Below the pieces are notes generated by a model that saw nothing but the letters and a program-made list of their open reading frames with translations, did no database searches and was not told the origin of the DNA. Source: JBFWUW01 sp050247075 (lineage in GTDB: Bacteria > Planctomycetota > Planctomycetia > Pirellulales > JBFWUW01). Taken from it: a DNA stretch of 64,000 nt. This document shows, piece after piece, positions 1 through 9,482 of this stretch (position 1 is its first letter; each line of letters begins with the position of its first letter). The translations under genes and the position numbers were made by a program. Where the stretch lies: contig JBFWUW010000002.1 in the NCBI GenBank assembly GCA_050247075.1, positions 62,001 through 126,000 on the forward strand, written 5' to 3'.

Positions 1-2056
1 CCTCGACTTCAATCTTCAGCATGGCTTGAGAATCGCGCAGATCGTCGTCGATGCCGTATAGCGGGCGCAGCGTCAGCAATTCCCACAGTGTGGCCCCCAG
101 GCTGTAGATATCGCTACGCCCGTCAACCTGCCCGGCGTCGATAATTTGCTCAGGGCTGGCATAGCGAAGGCTTCCGACAAACTCGCGGGTGCGCGTGACG
201 CGGCCCGCCTCATCCTGGTCCAGCTTGGCGATCCCCAAATCCATGAGGACGGCCCGCCCGCCATCCCGCGCCAGCAAGATGTTGTCGGGCTTGATATCGC
301 GATGGACGATGCCGGCCGCGTGCAAGGCCTGGGCGGCCTGCGCCAAGTCGCGCACAATGGCCGCCATCTGGCGGATATAGGCCGGCGATTGGCAAAAGTC
401 GGCACTCGTTGGCGGCTCGGCTTCGCCCAACTCTTGATGCTGGATGCTGGCGGATTGCGACTCCACGGCCGCTCCGCCAGCCAACGGATGCTCTTGTCCG
501 CGCGTCTGCTGGGATGCCCGTTCCACGGCGTCGCGCCAGGCGGCATCGTCGAGGAGATTGCGATCGACGTGCCGCAGTTGGCTCAAGAGGGGCGTCAGAC
601 CGGTGCCGTCGACAAGCTCCATGGCGAAATAGAGCCGGTCTTGGTCCTCGCCCGACGAGTAAATGCGCACCAGATTGGGATGTTCCACCTTGCCGAGCGC
701 GCGGATCTCGGTCAAGAACCGGGCGCGTGCCGAATCGCTCTCCAGCCGCAGGCACTTGAGCGCAACATCGCGAGCCTCCGTGGGCTGCCAGGCGCGGTAA
801 ACGACGCCCATGCCCCCCGCCCCGATCCGCGTGCGCAGTTCAAACGGGCCAATCGTGCCGGCATGGCCCGTCGGCGGCTTGATGGCTGGTTTGGCCATGC
901 CACCGCTGGCAGTGGACTCGGTTGCCAGCCAGGATTGCAGCTCCTCGGCCATTTCGCTGGCCGAGCGATAACGGCGAGAGACATCGCAAGCCAGCGCCTT
1001 CGCGCAGATGCGGTCCAACTCCACCGGAATCGAACGGTCCGTTTGCCGCACGGCAGGCGGCTCGACATGCTTGACAAGTTCCAGCAGGTCGGGCACCGAC
1101 TGGGCCAGAAACGGCCGTTGGCCGGCCAACATTTCGTAGAAAACAACCCCCAAGCTGTAAATGTCGGTGCGGCCATCGACGCGGTGCCCATCGCCGCGGG
1201 CCTGTTCCGGGCTCATGTAGGCGGGTGTTCCTTGCAGCCCGACGGAGCCTTGGCCGACTTCGTCGTGCTTCAAGGCCAAGCCAAAGTCGGCCAGGTAGGG
1301 CTTGCCCGACGGATCGAGCAGAATGTTCGCCGGTTTGACATCGCGGTGCCAGAAGCCGCGCTCGTGCGCGTGTTGCAGCGCGTCGGCCAGGGTGGCGGCC
1401 AGCCGGGCCGCTTCGACGTGCGGCAGCGGCCCCTGCCGAAGCCGTTCGGCCAGGTTGGTGCCGGCGACAAACTGCGAAACGATGTAGCAGTTGCCCTCCT
1501 CATCGCGGCGGGCCTCATACACCCGCACGATATGCGGATGGTCCAAGCTGGCCAGCGCTTTAGCCTCCTTGAGATAGAGTTCAATTCCCCCTACGGCCCG
1601 CAAGACGTTGCGCCGCGGAACCTTGATCGCTATAGGCCGGTTGAGCGTGTTGTCGTGGGCGTGGTAGACAATGCCATATGCCCCTTGGCCCAGGATCCCG
1701 ACGACCTTGTATCCGCCGATCGACCCTGGCCGCGGCTCATCGCGAGTGAACCCCGTGGGCTGGCGGGCACCAATTTGCTCCACCGACTCGAACGCGGGAC
1801 CGGGCGTTTCCGTGGCGGCCGCCGCCAGGTTGTGGGCGTCCCCCGATTGCCAAATCGGGGCGCACGCCCGCAGCAAGTTTTCGATCGATGCCAGCCCGCC
1901 GCGCTGCTGGTTCAAGTCCTCCAGAATCCGCAAACAAGCCTCGCATTGGGTGACATGCGATTCGATCCGGCTTGCCGATTCCGTCGGAAGCGATTCGTCG
2001 ATGAATTGCAGGAGATCCGTCAAGCCGGGACAGGTCGCGGTAGGAAGGGTATTCAT
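1..2056 (-). CDS. Tandem double Ser/Thr protein kinase with N-terminal zinc-finger-like motif (partial, 3' end off window)
   Basis: The reading frame runs from ATG at 2056 off the left edge (685 codons, no stop). Residues 34-41 carry H-x3-C-x2-C, as in zinc-binding anti-sigma domains. A first Hanks-type kinase follows: glycine loop 123-128, Lys145, HRD at 237-239, DFG at 257-259, APE-like SPE near 283. After a short linker a second complete kinase domain starts near 403: GAGGMG loop, Lys434, HRDIKPDN from 585, DLG in place of DFG near 606, SPE near 634. About 75 residues, Ser/Gln/Ala-rich, are inserted in the second domain before its catalytic loop. Both domains keep the catalytic Lys and Asp, so both could be active. 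Two kinase domains in one chain is unusual even in planctomycetes. The opposite strand shows a long open frame that is only its shadow. Upstream DNA is divergent to the DUF1501 gene. Substrate unknown. Confidence 0.9.
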   Translation of the reverse strand, partial: MNTLPTATCPGLTDLLQFIDESLPTESASRIESHVTQCEACLRILEDLNQQRGGLASIENLLRACAPIWQSGDAHNLAAAATETPGPAFESVEQIGARQPTGFTRDEPRPGSIGGYKVVGILGQGAYGIVYHAHDNTLNRPIAIKVPRRNVLRAVGGIELYLKEAKALASLDHPHIVRVYEARRDEEGNCYIVSQFVAGTNLAERLRQGPLPHVEAARLAATLADALQHAHERGFWHRDVKPANILLDPSGKPYLADFGLALKHDEVGQGSVGLQGTPAYMSPEQARGDGHRVDGRTDIYSLGVVFYEMLAGQRPFLAQSVPDLLELVKHVEPPAVRQTDRSIPVELDRICAKALACDVSRRYRSASEMAEELQSWLATESTASGGMAKPAIKPPTGHAGTIGPFELRTRIGAGGMGVVYRAWQPTEARDVALKCLRLESDSARARFLTEIRALGKVEHPNLVRIYSSGEDQDRLYFAMELVDGTGLTPLLSQLRHVDRNLLDDAAWRDAVERASQQTRGQEHPLAGGAAVESQSASIQHQELGEAEPPTSADFCQSPAYIRQMAAIVRDLAQAAQALHAAGIVHRDIKPDNILLARDGGRAVLMDLGIAKLDQDEAGRVTRTREFVGSLRYASPEQIIDAGQVDGRSDIYSLGATLWELLTLRPLYGIDDDLRDSQAMLKIEVE

Positions 2057-2427
2057 CGGATCGTTCCATGAATGGCGCTTGGCCCATGATGTTTAAGGTC
2101 ATAGCAGCGGCTACCACCCGGCCGCCTGTAGGAGGCGATTCCATCGCCGATTTGCCTGTCGGAACCGCCTCTGACATCCGCACCAAGCCAAGCGCACGGT
2201 TGCCGCGGATGTTACGGACGAAAATTCAGATAGGCCAATACGTGGCCAAGATGAACCAGTCGGCCCGGCTGCTGGCAGGCACACGGCGGTTCGCCCCTGG
2301 GTCGCACGGGGATCAAATTCGAGATATCCTAGAGGGATGAGACATGGAAATGGTCGGCACAAGAACGCGCCGCCGGCCCTGTTAAATCGATTCGCCGCGG
2401 TCAATTCGTACCTTGGGGAAGCCCGAC
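2057..2427. other. Intergenic region between divergent kinase and DUF1501 genes
   Basis: About 370 bases between two divergent genes, so it should hold both promoters. I see no convincing coding frame. It contains one copy of the GTAGGAG mini-hairpin repeat (2127-2151). I could not pick promoter boxes with confidence. Confidence 0.6.
2127..2151 (+). repeat. GTAGGAG mini-hairpin repeat, copy 1
   Basis: TGTAGGA is followed by stem GGCGAT, loop TCC and stem ATCGCC. It matches the left arm of the 32.65 kb element at 22 of 25 positions, and the differences keep the stem paired. See the finding on covarying hairpins. Confidence 0.6.
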
Positions 2428-3840
2428 ATGCTGGAACTACCTTCACGACGACGGTTTTTGAAAGACGCCGGGCTGGGCTTTGGCTCGTTGGCGCTGGCTT
2501 CGATGCTGCACCAGGAATCGGGGGCGAACCCGCTAGCACTGAAGACGCCGGACTTTCCCGCCAAGGTGAAATCCGTCATCTGGCTGTTTATGACCGGTGC
2601 CCCCTCCCAGGTAGATACCTGGGACTACAAGCCCGAACTGCAACAGCGGGATGGCCAAGAACTGGCCGGGGCCGACATCAAGACCGGCTTTTTCACGACT
2701 AGCGGCAAGTGTCTTAAGTCGCCCTTTGAATGGAAACAGCATGGCGAATCGGGGAGTTGGGTCTCGGACCTGTTCCCCCACTTGTCGAAGCATGTCGACA
2801 AGATGGCGTTCATCCATTCGATGCACTTGCAGGCCAACAACCACGCGCCGGCCTCCATGGAATTGATGTGCGGTGCCAACCGGCCCGGACTGCCCAGCAT
2901 GGGTGCCTGGATGACCTATGGCCTGGGGGCCATGAACCAGGACTTGCCCGCCTTTGTCGTGCTGCATGACCGCAAACCGCGCGGGGACGACCAGATTTGG
3001 TCGGCCGGTTTTCTTCCCAAAACGTACCAGGCCCTGACGCTCGACGCGCGCCGCCAGGAAGCCATCGACAACCTGGCCCGCGACGCCCGCCGGTCCGACG
3101 CACAGCAACGGGCCCAACTAGAACTTCTGCGGCAGCTCAACCAGGCCCATGCCGATTCCCGCCCGACGCAAACCGACCTGTCCGCCCGCATCAATGCGTA
3201 TGAACTCGCCTTCCGCATGCAAATGGCCGCGCCCGAGGCCTTGGATATCGCCAGCGAGTCCCAGGCGACGCACAAGCTGTACGGCATGGAAAACCCCGAG
3301 TGCGCCACGTTCTCGCGGCAATGCCTGATTGCGCGGCGGCTGGTGGAGCGGGGCGTGCGGTTTGTGCAGATCTTTGCTGGCAAGGGCGTAGGCGGGGACG
3401 GCAGCGTGGATGATGTTCCCTGGGACTGCCATTCCGATCTGCAAATCAATCATCGCTCGTGCGGCCTGCATACCGACCAGCCGGCGGCGGCCCTATTGAG
3501 CGACTTGCAATCGCGCGGGCTTTTGGAATCGACCTTGGTGATTTGGGGCGGCGAGTTCGGCCGCACGTCCGACTCGCAAGGGGCCAAGGGACGCGACCAC
3601 AATCCCAACGGATTCACCATTTGGATGGCTGGGGCGGGCGTGAAAGGGGGCTACCACCACGGCAAGACCGACGACTTCGGTTACAAGGCGGTGGAAAACA
3701 AGGTTCACGTCAATGATTTGCACGCCACGCTGCTGCACCTGATGGGCCTGGAACACACCAAGCTGACCTACCGCTTCAACGGCCGCGATTTCCGCCTGAC
3801 GGACGTGGCCGGCAATGTCATTCACGATCTGCTGGTGTGA
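2428..3840 (+). CDS. DUF1501 family protein, Tat-exported (copy 1)
   Basis: 470 residues. The N-terminus has three Arg (S-R-R-R-F-L-K) followed by a hydrophobic stretch, a typical Tat signal. DUF1501 proteins have an alkaline-phosphatase/sulfatase-like fold and are abundant in planctomycetes; their substrates are not established. Family landmarks are visible: a segment with TGAPSQVDTWDYKP near residue 55, GGEFGRT near 370, and GRDHNPNGF near 388. I chose ATG 2428 because GGGGAAG lies about 8 bases upstream and the signal peptide then starts correctly; an in-frame TTG at 2413 is less likely. A second DUF1501 gene follows after 161 bases. The DUF1549/DUF1553 cytochrome-like partners that usually precede DUF1501 are not in this neighbourhood. 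Confidence 0.9.
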   Translation: MLELPSRRRFLKDAGLGFGSLALASMLHQESGANPLALKTPDFPAKVKSVIWLFMTGAPSQVDTWDYKPELQQRDGQELAGADIKTGFFTTSGKCLKSPFEWKQHGESGSWVSDLFPHLSKHVDKMAFIHSMHLQANNHAPASMELMCGANRPGLPSMGAWMTYGLGAMNQDLPAFVVLHDRKPRGDDQIWSAGFLPKTYQALTLDARRQEAIDNLARDARRSDAQQRAQLELLRQLNQAHADSRPTQTDLSARINAYELAFRMQMAAPEALDIASESQATHKLYGMENPECATFSRQCLIARRLVERGVRFVQIFAGKGVGGDGSVDDVPWDCHSDLQINHRSCGLHTDQPAAALLSDLQSRGLLESTLVIWGGEFGRTSDSQGAKGRDHNPNGFTIWMAGAGVKGGYHHGKTDDFGYKAVENKVHVNDLHATLLHLMGLEHTKLTYRFNGRDFRLTDVAGNVIHDLLV

Positions 3841-4001
3841 ACTGGGGATTTTTTTTCGCCCGGGATGGCGGGGCGGGAATTACTGGCGGCATGTTACAAT
3901 GTTGCCCATGGCCAGCCGGGAACGAATCGCCCAGCCTCAGCAAAGGCCGGGCGAGAAATGCTGTCGCCGATTCTTGCGTTCCGTCGATCAAAGGGTGCCG
4001 C

Positions 4002-5405
4002 GTGTTACACCGCCGAGATGCCATGCTGCGATTGGGTACGGCTGCCTGCGGCGCGCTGACCCTGCCACGATTGCTGCAAGCAGAGCGGGCCGGGCCGGCT
4101 AAATCGCGATCCTGCATTTTTCTGTTCATGTGGGGCGGGCAGCCGCAGCAAGACATGTGGGACATGAAGCCCGACGCCGCCAGTGGCATTCGCAGCCATT
4201 TTGAACCCATTCAGACATCGGTGCCGGGCATTTGCCTGAGCGACCAGATGCCGCGGATTGCGCCGCTGGCCGACAAACTGGCGATTGTGCGCTCGTTGAA
4301 CCATGCCACGACCGACCACGGAGTATCAACATTCCACGCGTTGACCGGTCGGGCGATGTCTCCCCCGCGAGTCTTCCCTTCCAATGGTCGCCGCCGGGGA
4401 GATTTTCCGGGAGTCGGCTCGATCTTTTCGTACCTGGGGCAAACAGGCCCCGGCCAGGCCTCCGTTCCCAACTTTACGATTCCCCGCACGGTGGCGCACG
4501 ACGGCATACGTTACGCCGGCACGCACGCCGGCTTCTTGGGAGCCCGCCACGACCCGGTGGAACTCGGCCAGGTCTACAACCATGTGGAGGTTGGGCCGCG
4601 GGCCGATTCCCCGCAGGCCGGTTTTCCGCTGGCATTGTCGGACGATGTTTCGGTCGCCCGGCTGCAAGCCCGCCGTGGACTGCTGAGCTTGATGGAACAA
4701 CAGGACCGAGCCTTACAAGCCAATGCCGACCTGGCGGCGTATGCCGATGTCTCGGCCGATGCCTACAACCTGCTGCATACGCCCACCGTCAAGCAGGCCT
4801 TGGATCTGGAACAAGAGACTGCCAGCGTGCGCGACCGTTACGGCCGCCACGAATATGGCGAAAGCTTTCTTACGGCGCGGCGCCTGATTGAGGCGGGCGT
4901 GCGGCTGGTGACCTGCAATTGGATGTTCATCACGCCCAAGGCCAAAGTCTACAACGTGTGGGATGCTCATGGCGGCCTGAACGACCTGGAGCACGGAGAG
5001 ACCGGTTACGGAATGCTCACCGCGCCGTATTGCCTGCCCTCGTTCGATCAGGCGTATTCCGCGTTGCTGGAAGACCTTTCGCAAAGCGGGCTGCTGGACG
5101 AAACCGTCGTGGCGTGCGTCGGTGAGTTCGGCCGCACGCCGCGGATCAATCCCGCCAATGGCCGCGACCATTGGCCGTTTTGCTATTCGGGTGTGCTGGC
5201 CGGCGGAGGCATCCGCGGAGGCACGCTATATGGGGCCAGCGACAAGCAGGCCGCCTACGTCAAGGAAAACCCCGCCACTCCTGGCGACTTCCTGGCCACC
5301 ATTTGCCAGGCATGCGGGCTCGATCCCGGCCGCGAGGTGCATGATTTGGAGGGGCGTCCCTTCCGCATCTGTGATGGCGATCCGATTCAAAACGTCTTAC
5401 TGTGA
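4002..5405 (+). CDS. DUF1501 family protein, Tat-type leader (copy 2)
   Basis: 467 residues from GTG 4002, preceded by AAAGGG. The leader reads V-L-H-R-R-D-A-M then a hydrophobic stretch, a short Tat-like signal. An open frame extends back to 3837 but that part looks non-coding. Landmarks: FMWGGQPQQDMWDMKP near residue 46, TDHGVSTFHALTGR near 110, VACVGEFGRTPRIN near 370, GRDHWPFCYSGVLAGGG near 387. The His and Asp positions match DUF1501 proteins in which the phosphatase-like metal site may survive. Its TGA overlaps the next gene's GTG (GTGA at 5402-5405), so the two are probably translationally coupled. It differs strongly from copy 1, so this is not a recent duplication. Confidence 0.88.
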   Translation: MLHRRDAMLRLGTAACGALTLPRLLQAERAGPAKSRSCIFLFMWGGQPQQDMWDMKPDAASGIRSHFEPIQTSVPGICLSDQMPRIAPLADKLAIVRSLNHATTDHGVSTFHALTGRAMSPPRVFPSNGRRRGDFPGVGSIFSYLGQTGPGQASVPNFTIPRTVAHDGIRYAGTHAGFLGARHDPVELGQVYNHVEVGPRADSPQAGFPLALSDDVSVARLQARRGLLSLMEQQDRALQANADLAAYADVSADAYNLLHTPTVKQALDLEQETASVRDRYGRHEYGESFLTARRLIEAGVRLVTCNWMFITPKAKVYNVWDAHGGLNDLEHGETGYGMLTAPYCLPSFDQAYSALLEDLSQSGLLDETVVACVGEFGRTPRINPANGRDHWPFCYSGVLAGGGIRGGTLYGASDKQAAYVKENPATPGDFLATICQACGLDPGREVHDLEGRPFRICDGDPIQNVLL

Positions 5406-6373
5406 GCAAACCGGTATTTATGGATCAATCACGCACGGGTGCCCAGGAAGTCATCACGGTCCTAGGCGTTATCTCGCCTGAGGAAATGGGGATTACGCAG
5501 ACGCACGAGCATTTAGTGCTGGATGCGATGGACCATTACGGCGGCTACAACTTCGTCATCGACGACGAGGAACTGATCGCCGAGGAACTGCTGGCCTTTA
5601 CCCGCCACGGCGGCAAGACCATTTGCGATGTTACGCTCGATGAAATTGGCCGTAACCCCGCCGCGCTCGTGCGGATTGCCCAAGCGGCCAAGATCAACGT
5701 CCTGATGGGTTGCGGGTGGTATCGCGAATTTGGCTATCCCACGGTCGTGGAGGAACGCAACAGCAACGAGCTGGCCGATATTTTGGTGGCGGAAATCGAA
5801 CAAGGCGTGGGGAGCACCGGCATTCGGGCTGGTTTCATCGGCGAGATCGGCACTGGCCGGCACTTTATCAAACCGGCGGAAGAGAGGGTCTTTCGGGCCT
5901 CGGCTCTGGCGCAACAGCGGACGGGCGTCGCCATCACCACGCACACCACACGCTGGGGAACGCTGGCGCTGGAACAGATTGCCATGCTGGGCGAGTACGG
6001 AGCCGATCTCTCAAAGGTCATCATCGGGCATTTGGGGGACCGCCGCGGCGTCCACCATTTGTTGCCGATCGCGGAGAAAGGCGTTTATCTGGAGGTCGAC
6101 AACATTGGCTATATCGACTACCAGCCCGAGTCCGTGCGGGCCGACAACGTCGCGGCGCTGGTGAAGGAAGGCTTTGGCGAGCGGGTCTTGCTGTCCGAGG
6201 ATATCTGCATGACGGGGCATCTCAAGTTCAACGGCGGCAAAGGCTACGGCTATCTGCTGGAAGTCTTCTTGCCGCTGCTGCGCGAGCGCGGCGTCAGCGA
6301 TGAGGCCATCCACAAGATGCTGGTCACGAATCCTGCCCGCGCCTTTGCCAGAGCCGCTCGCCGGGGAGAATAG
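5402..6373 (+). CDS. Phosphotriesterase-family amidohydrolase
   Basis: 323 residues, a TIM-barrel metal hydrolase of the PTE/PHP family. Visible metal ligands: His35 and His37 (T-H-E-H-L), a Glu in GEIGTG near 146 where true phosphotriesterases carry a carboxylated Lys, His in TTHTTRWG near 180, His in IIGHLGDR near 208, and Asp in LLSEDIC near 267. The Glu at the bridging position is the pattern of the PHP/lactonase-like branch, so lactone or other ester hydrolysis is as likely as phosphotriester cleavage. There is no signal peptide, so it is probably cytoplasmic, unlike the two exported proteins before it. GTG 5402 overlaps the previous stop; an internal ATG at 5420 is the alternative start. 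Confidence 0.88.
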   Translation: MSKPVFMDQSRTGAQEVITVLGVISPEEMGITQTHEHLVLDAMDHYGGYNFVIDDEELIAEELLAFTRHGGKTICDVTLDEIGRNPAALVRIAQAAKINVLMGCGWYREFGYPTVVEERNSNELADILVAEIEQGVGSTGIRAGFIGEIGTGRHFIKPAEERVFRASALAQQRTGVAITTHTTRWGTLALEQIAMLGEYGADLSKVIIGHLGDRRGVHHLLPIAEKGVYLEVDNIGYIDYQPESVRADNVAALVKEGFGERVLLSEDICMTGHLKFNGGKGYGYLLEVFLPLLRERGVSDEAIHKMLVTNPARAFARAARRGE

Positions 6374-6478
6374 CCCCTGCTGCCGGTTTAGCATGCCCGA
6401 GCATATAAAAACATAAACAAGACCAGGGCTAGCCCCCCAGGTAGGACATTTCATCGAAATAACACGTCCGCGGCAAAC

Positions 6479-8563
6479 TTAATGCACGCGCTGCCCAGGC
6501 ACCGCGCCGCTGTCGGGTGACAACAGAAAAATATCTTGCCCGCCGGGACCAGCCGCCAGCAGCATCCCTTCGCTCAGGCCAAAGGTCATCTGCCGCGGTG
6601 CCAGATTGGCGGCCAGTATCACCAACCGGCCGACCAGTTTCTCGGGCGTGTAGACTCCTTTGATGCCGGCAAACACGTTGCGGCGTTCCTCGCCCCCCAA
6701 GCTCACCGTCAATCGCAACAGCTTCTTTGACTTGGCGACTTCCTCGGCCGCAATGATGCGGGCTACCCGCAAATCGACCTTGGCGAATTCGTCAAAGCTA
6801 ACCGTTTCGGCCAATGGCTCGGCGGTTAGCGCCTGGGGTCCATCCGTTTGTTCCGGTGCCTGTGCGGGTGCTTGTTCCGCGGCTGGTGCCGCTGCGCCCG
6901 GCGATTCTTCCTTGCTGGCATCGATCATGGCTTGTACCTGTTTAGTTTCCACGCGTTTCAGCATGTGCTCAAAGGGGCCGACGGCCGTCCCCACCAGCGG
7001 CTGCCGCGAATCATTCCAGTGCCCAATCGGCGCGTTCAGCAGTTTGCCGGTCTGTTCGGCCAGACGGGGCAGTACGGGGGCCAAATAAATGGCCAACTGC
7101 CGGAAAAGGTTCAAGGCTACCGTGCAGACATCGCGCAGTTCGTCCTGGCTGTCGGCCGTCTTGGCCAACACCCACGGTGCGCGCCCCTCGACATACTTGT
7201 TGGCCGGATCGGCCAGCCCCATGATCAGCCGCATGGCCTTGTTGTAGTCGCAGGCGTCGTAAGCGGCGGCAATCTCCTCGCCCGCCGCGGCGGCGTTGGC
7301 AAACAGCCCGCCGTCGTCCGGATAGGTAGCGGAAAGCCCGCCCTGCGCCACAAACCGGGCCGTGCGGCTGGCCAGGTTGACCACCTTGCCGACCAGGTCG
7401 GTGTTGACCTTGCTGATGAATTCATCCAATCCCATGTCCAAGTCGTCCAGCCGCGAACCGAGCTTGGTGGCATAAAAGTAGCGCAAATAGGCCGGGTCCA
7501 AATGTTGCAAGTAGGTCGCCGCGCGAACGAACGTCCCCTTGCTCTTGGACATTTTCTCTCCATCCACCGTCAGGAAGCCGTGGATATGCACCTGCTTGGG
7601 CAGTGAGAACCCAGCCGTCTTGAGCATGGCCGGCCAAAACAGCGTATGGAAGTAAGTGATATCCTTGCCGATAAAGTGGTGAATCTCCGTCGCCGGGTTG
7701 CGCCACCAATCGTCCAATCTTTCGCCATGTTGCTGGCACCATTGCAGCGTCGAGGCAATGTAGCCAATCGGCGCGTCGAACCAGACATACCAGTAGTTGC
7801 CGGGACTGTCGGGTATCTCAAAGCCAAAGTAGGGGGACGGGCGGGATACATCCCAGTCGCGCAGCGGTTCGCCCAAGAAATGCCCTTTGAGATAGTTGGC
7901 AATCTCTTCTTGCAAATGCTTTTTGCCGTCGAGCGGGTCGGTCTCGGCCTGGGTCCAGTGCTCCAAGAACTCGTGCAACTGCTCGATGGTCACAAACAAT
8001 TGCGTCGAGGCTTTCACCTGCGGCCGGGCACCACTGACCGTGCTGACCGGATCGATCAGGTCCATCGGACTGTACGTCGAATAGCACTTGTCGCAGTTGT
8101 CGCCGTACTGTCCGGGCGATTTGCATTTGGGGCAGGTTCCCTTCACAAACCGGTCGGGCAGAAACATTTTTTCCTGAGGATCGTACAAGCGGTCAACTTG
8201 CCGCTCGACAACCAGATTAGCTTTGCGCAGCGCGGCCCATACCTGATGGCACAACTCGCGGTTTTCCAGGCTGTTGGTGCTGCCGTAGTTGTCAAAGACC
8301 ACGTCGAAACCCGCGAAGTCGCCAACGTGGGCCTCGCGCATTTCGGCGATCAGGGCTTCCTCGCTCCGTTTCTCTTGCCGGGCCCGCACCATGATGGCGG
8401 TGCCGTGCGTATCGTCGGCGCAGACGAACAGACAGCGATGGCCCCGCAGCCGCTGAAACCGCACCCAGATATCGGTCTGGATGTACTCGACCAGGTGGCC
8501 CAAGTGAATGTGGCCATTGGCATACGGCAAAGCCGCCGTGACGAGTATCCGTCGCTGCGTCAT
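6479..8563 (-). CDS. metG: Methionyl-tRNA synthetase
   Basis: 694 residues; charges tRNA-Met with methionine. Class I signatures are clear: ALPYANGHIHLGH near the N-terminus (HIGH-type motif) and KMSKSKGTF near residue 335. A zinc-binding insert shows C-P-K-C and C-D-K-C near 140-155. The C-terminal ~110 residues, after an Ala/Pro/Glu-rich linker, form the EMAPII/Arc1p-like tRNA-binding OB fold (VDLRVARI, then GIKGVYTPEKLVGR). Length fits the long bacterial form. I chose ATG 8563 with GAGAG just upstream rather than an in-frame TTG at 8575. It stands alone. Confidence 0.97.
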   Translation of the reverse strand: MTQRRILVTAALPYANGHIHLGHLVEYIQTDIWVRFQRLRGHRCLFVCADDTHGTAIMVRARQEKRSEEALIAEMREAHVGDFAGFDVVFDNYGSTNSLENRELCHQVWAALRKANLVVERQVDRLYDPQEKMFLPDRFVKGTCPKCKSPGQYGDNCDKCYSTYSPMDLIDPVSTVSGARPQVKASTQLFVTIEQLHEFLEHWTQAETDPLDGKKHLQEEIANYLKGHFLGEPLRDWDVSRPSPYFGFEIPDSPGNYWYVWFDAPIGYIASTLQWCQQHGERLDDWWRNPATEIHHFIGKDITYFHTLFWPAMLKTAGFSLPKQVHIHGFLTVDGEKMSKSKGTFVRAATYLQHLDPAYLRYFYATKLGSRLDDLDMGLDEFISKVNTDLVGKVVNLASRTARFVAQGGLSATYPDDGGLFANAAAAGEEIAAAYDACDYNKAMRLIMGLADPANKYVEGRAPWVLAKTADSQDELRDVCTVALNLFRQLAIYLAPVLPRLAEQTGKLLNAPIGHWNDSRQPLVGTAVGPFEHMLKRVETKQVQAMIDASKEESPGAAAPAAEQAPAQAPEQTDGPQALTAEPLAETVSFDEFAKVDLRVARIIAAEEVAKSKKLLRLTVSLGGEERRNVFAGIKGVYTPEKLVGRLVILAANLAPRQMTFGLSEGMLLAAGPGGQDIFLLSPDSGAVPGQRVH

Positions 8564-8927
8564 GAAGTCTCTCAAGAAAAGGCTAGCGGCAAGAACAGGC
8601 TGCCCCAGGCAATCGGGGACCGCTCACGTCCAGAATTGTAGCCGCGACGCCAGATACACGGGAGGGCGGTTAGGCCAGGCGGCACCGTCCCTACCCTTCA
8701 GACAAGCCCGCTCGCGCCCAGGTTCGGCGTGGTAAACAGTGGCCTGGGAATGAATTTCGTTGAGCAACGAGGTTCAGATCTGCCCTGCGCCATTGCCTGC
8801 TCGATAACTCCAATTCGGACAGATTTGCGTTTGGCAGCGACCGCCAATAAATCTACCGCGTCAAGCACCCGACACGACTCAGGCGCTTGACGCGGCTTTC
8901 CAGAAGGACGAGTGGCCTAATAGCCAT
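8564..8927. other. Intergenic region
   Basis: About 360 bases between metG and the lipoprotein gene, both on the minus strand. It should carry the metG promoter next to 8563 and the 3' end of the lipoprotein operon, including the hairpin at 8856-8895. I see no coding frame or RNA gene. Confidence 0.55.
8856..8895 (-). terminator. Candidate terminator hairpin after the DUF1559/lipoprotein operon
   Basis: An 11-base perfect inverted repeat (CCGCGTCAAGC at 8856-8866, GCTTGACGCGG at 8885-8895) with an 18-base loop, 33 bases past the lipoprotein stop. On the minus strand it is followed by TAGATTTATT, only loosely T-rich, so intrinsic termination is plausible but not certain. Confidence 0.5.
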
Positions 8928-9419
8928 CTACTGCGAAGTCACCGAAAGTTCAAGCGGCGTATCCTGGGATTCGCCAATGACCGCCGTCAAAGTCGTCTCC
9001 GCTGCGCTGCTGAACTTGGACGGCAAGCGTTCTTTTGAGCCCGGCTGCATGCGCATCTGGGTCAGGTCGAGTCCTTCTCCCATGGCGACGAGGGGTGATC
9101 CATCCGCCTTGGTCATTTGGCTGACCGTGACTTTGTACTCACCTGGCACGGCACCCGGTCCCCACGACGACGCCAACACGTACTCGCCCGACTCCGATGT
9201 CGTACCGGTACAAGCCCGGCGGTCATCATCGGTACTGCCTGTCGGCAGTAGCGTCACCAACGCATTGGCCAAGGGTTGGCCATCGCATAAGACCTTGCCT
9301 TGCACCTTGGTAAGTTTGGGGCCGCTATCCCCGCACCCCGCCAGCAGGAGCAGGGCCAACGCCATGCCAATACAGCCCGAGCGGGTGGCAAAACCTTGAA
9401 ACACGTTCACGTACTTCAT
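8928..9419 (-). CDS. Planctomycete lipoprotein, carboxypeptidase-regulatory-like fold
   Basis: 163 residues. Residues 1-28 are a signal peptide ending in the lipobox LLAGC, so the protein should be lipid-anchored. The rest (VQGKVLCDGQPLANALVTLLP, then SGEYVLASSWGPGAVPGEYKVTV) matches the small transthyretin-like/carboxypeptidase-regulatory beta domain common in planctomycetes. Such lipoproteins are very often placed beside DUF1559 genes, as here: two DUF1559 genes lie upstream on the same strand with gaps of about 63 bases. Role unknown; an envelope or extracellular-surface function is inferred from the context. Confidence 0.85.
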   Translation of the reverse strand: MKYVNVFQGFATRSGCIGMALALLLLAGCGDSGPKLTKVQGKVLCDGQPLANALVTLLPTGSTDDDRRACTGTTSESGEYVLASSWGPGAVPGEYKVTVSQMTKADGSPLVAMGEGLDLTQMRMQPGSKERLPSKFSSAAETTLTAVIGESQDTPLELSVTSQ

Positions 9420-9482
9420 GTTAACTCTCCTGTCGCAAATTGAACTGATTGAAATTTCACGGATGTCACTGGCCGCCGCCCC

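Noticed and set aside
146..2071. 641-codon open frame on the plus strand
   Set aside because: It is antisense to the tandem kinase, whose frame gives two complete kinase motif sets. GC-rich third positions keep the opposite strand open.
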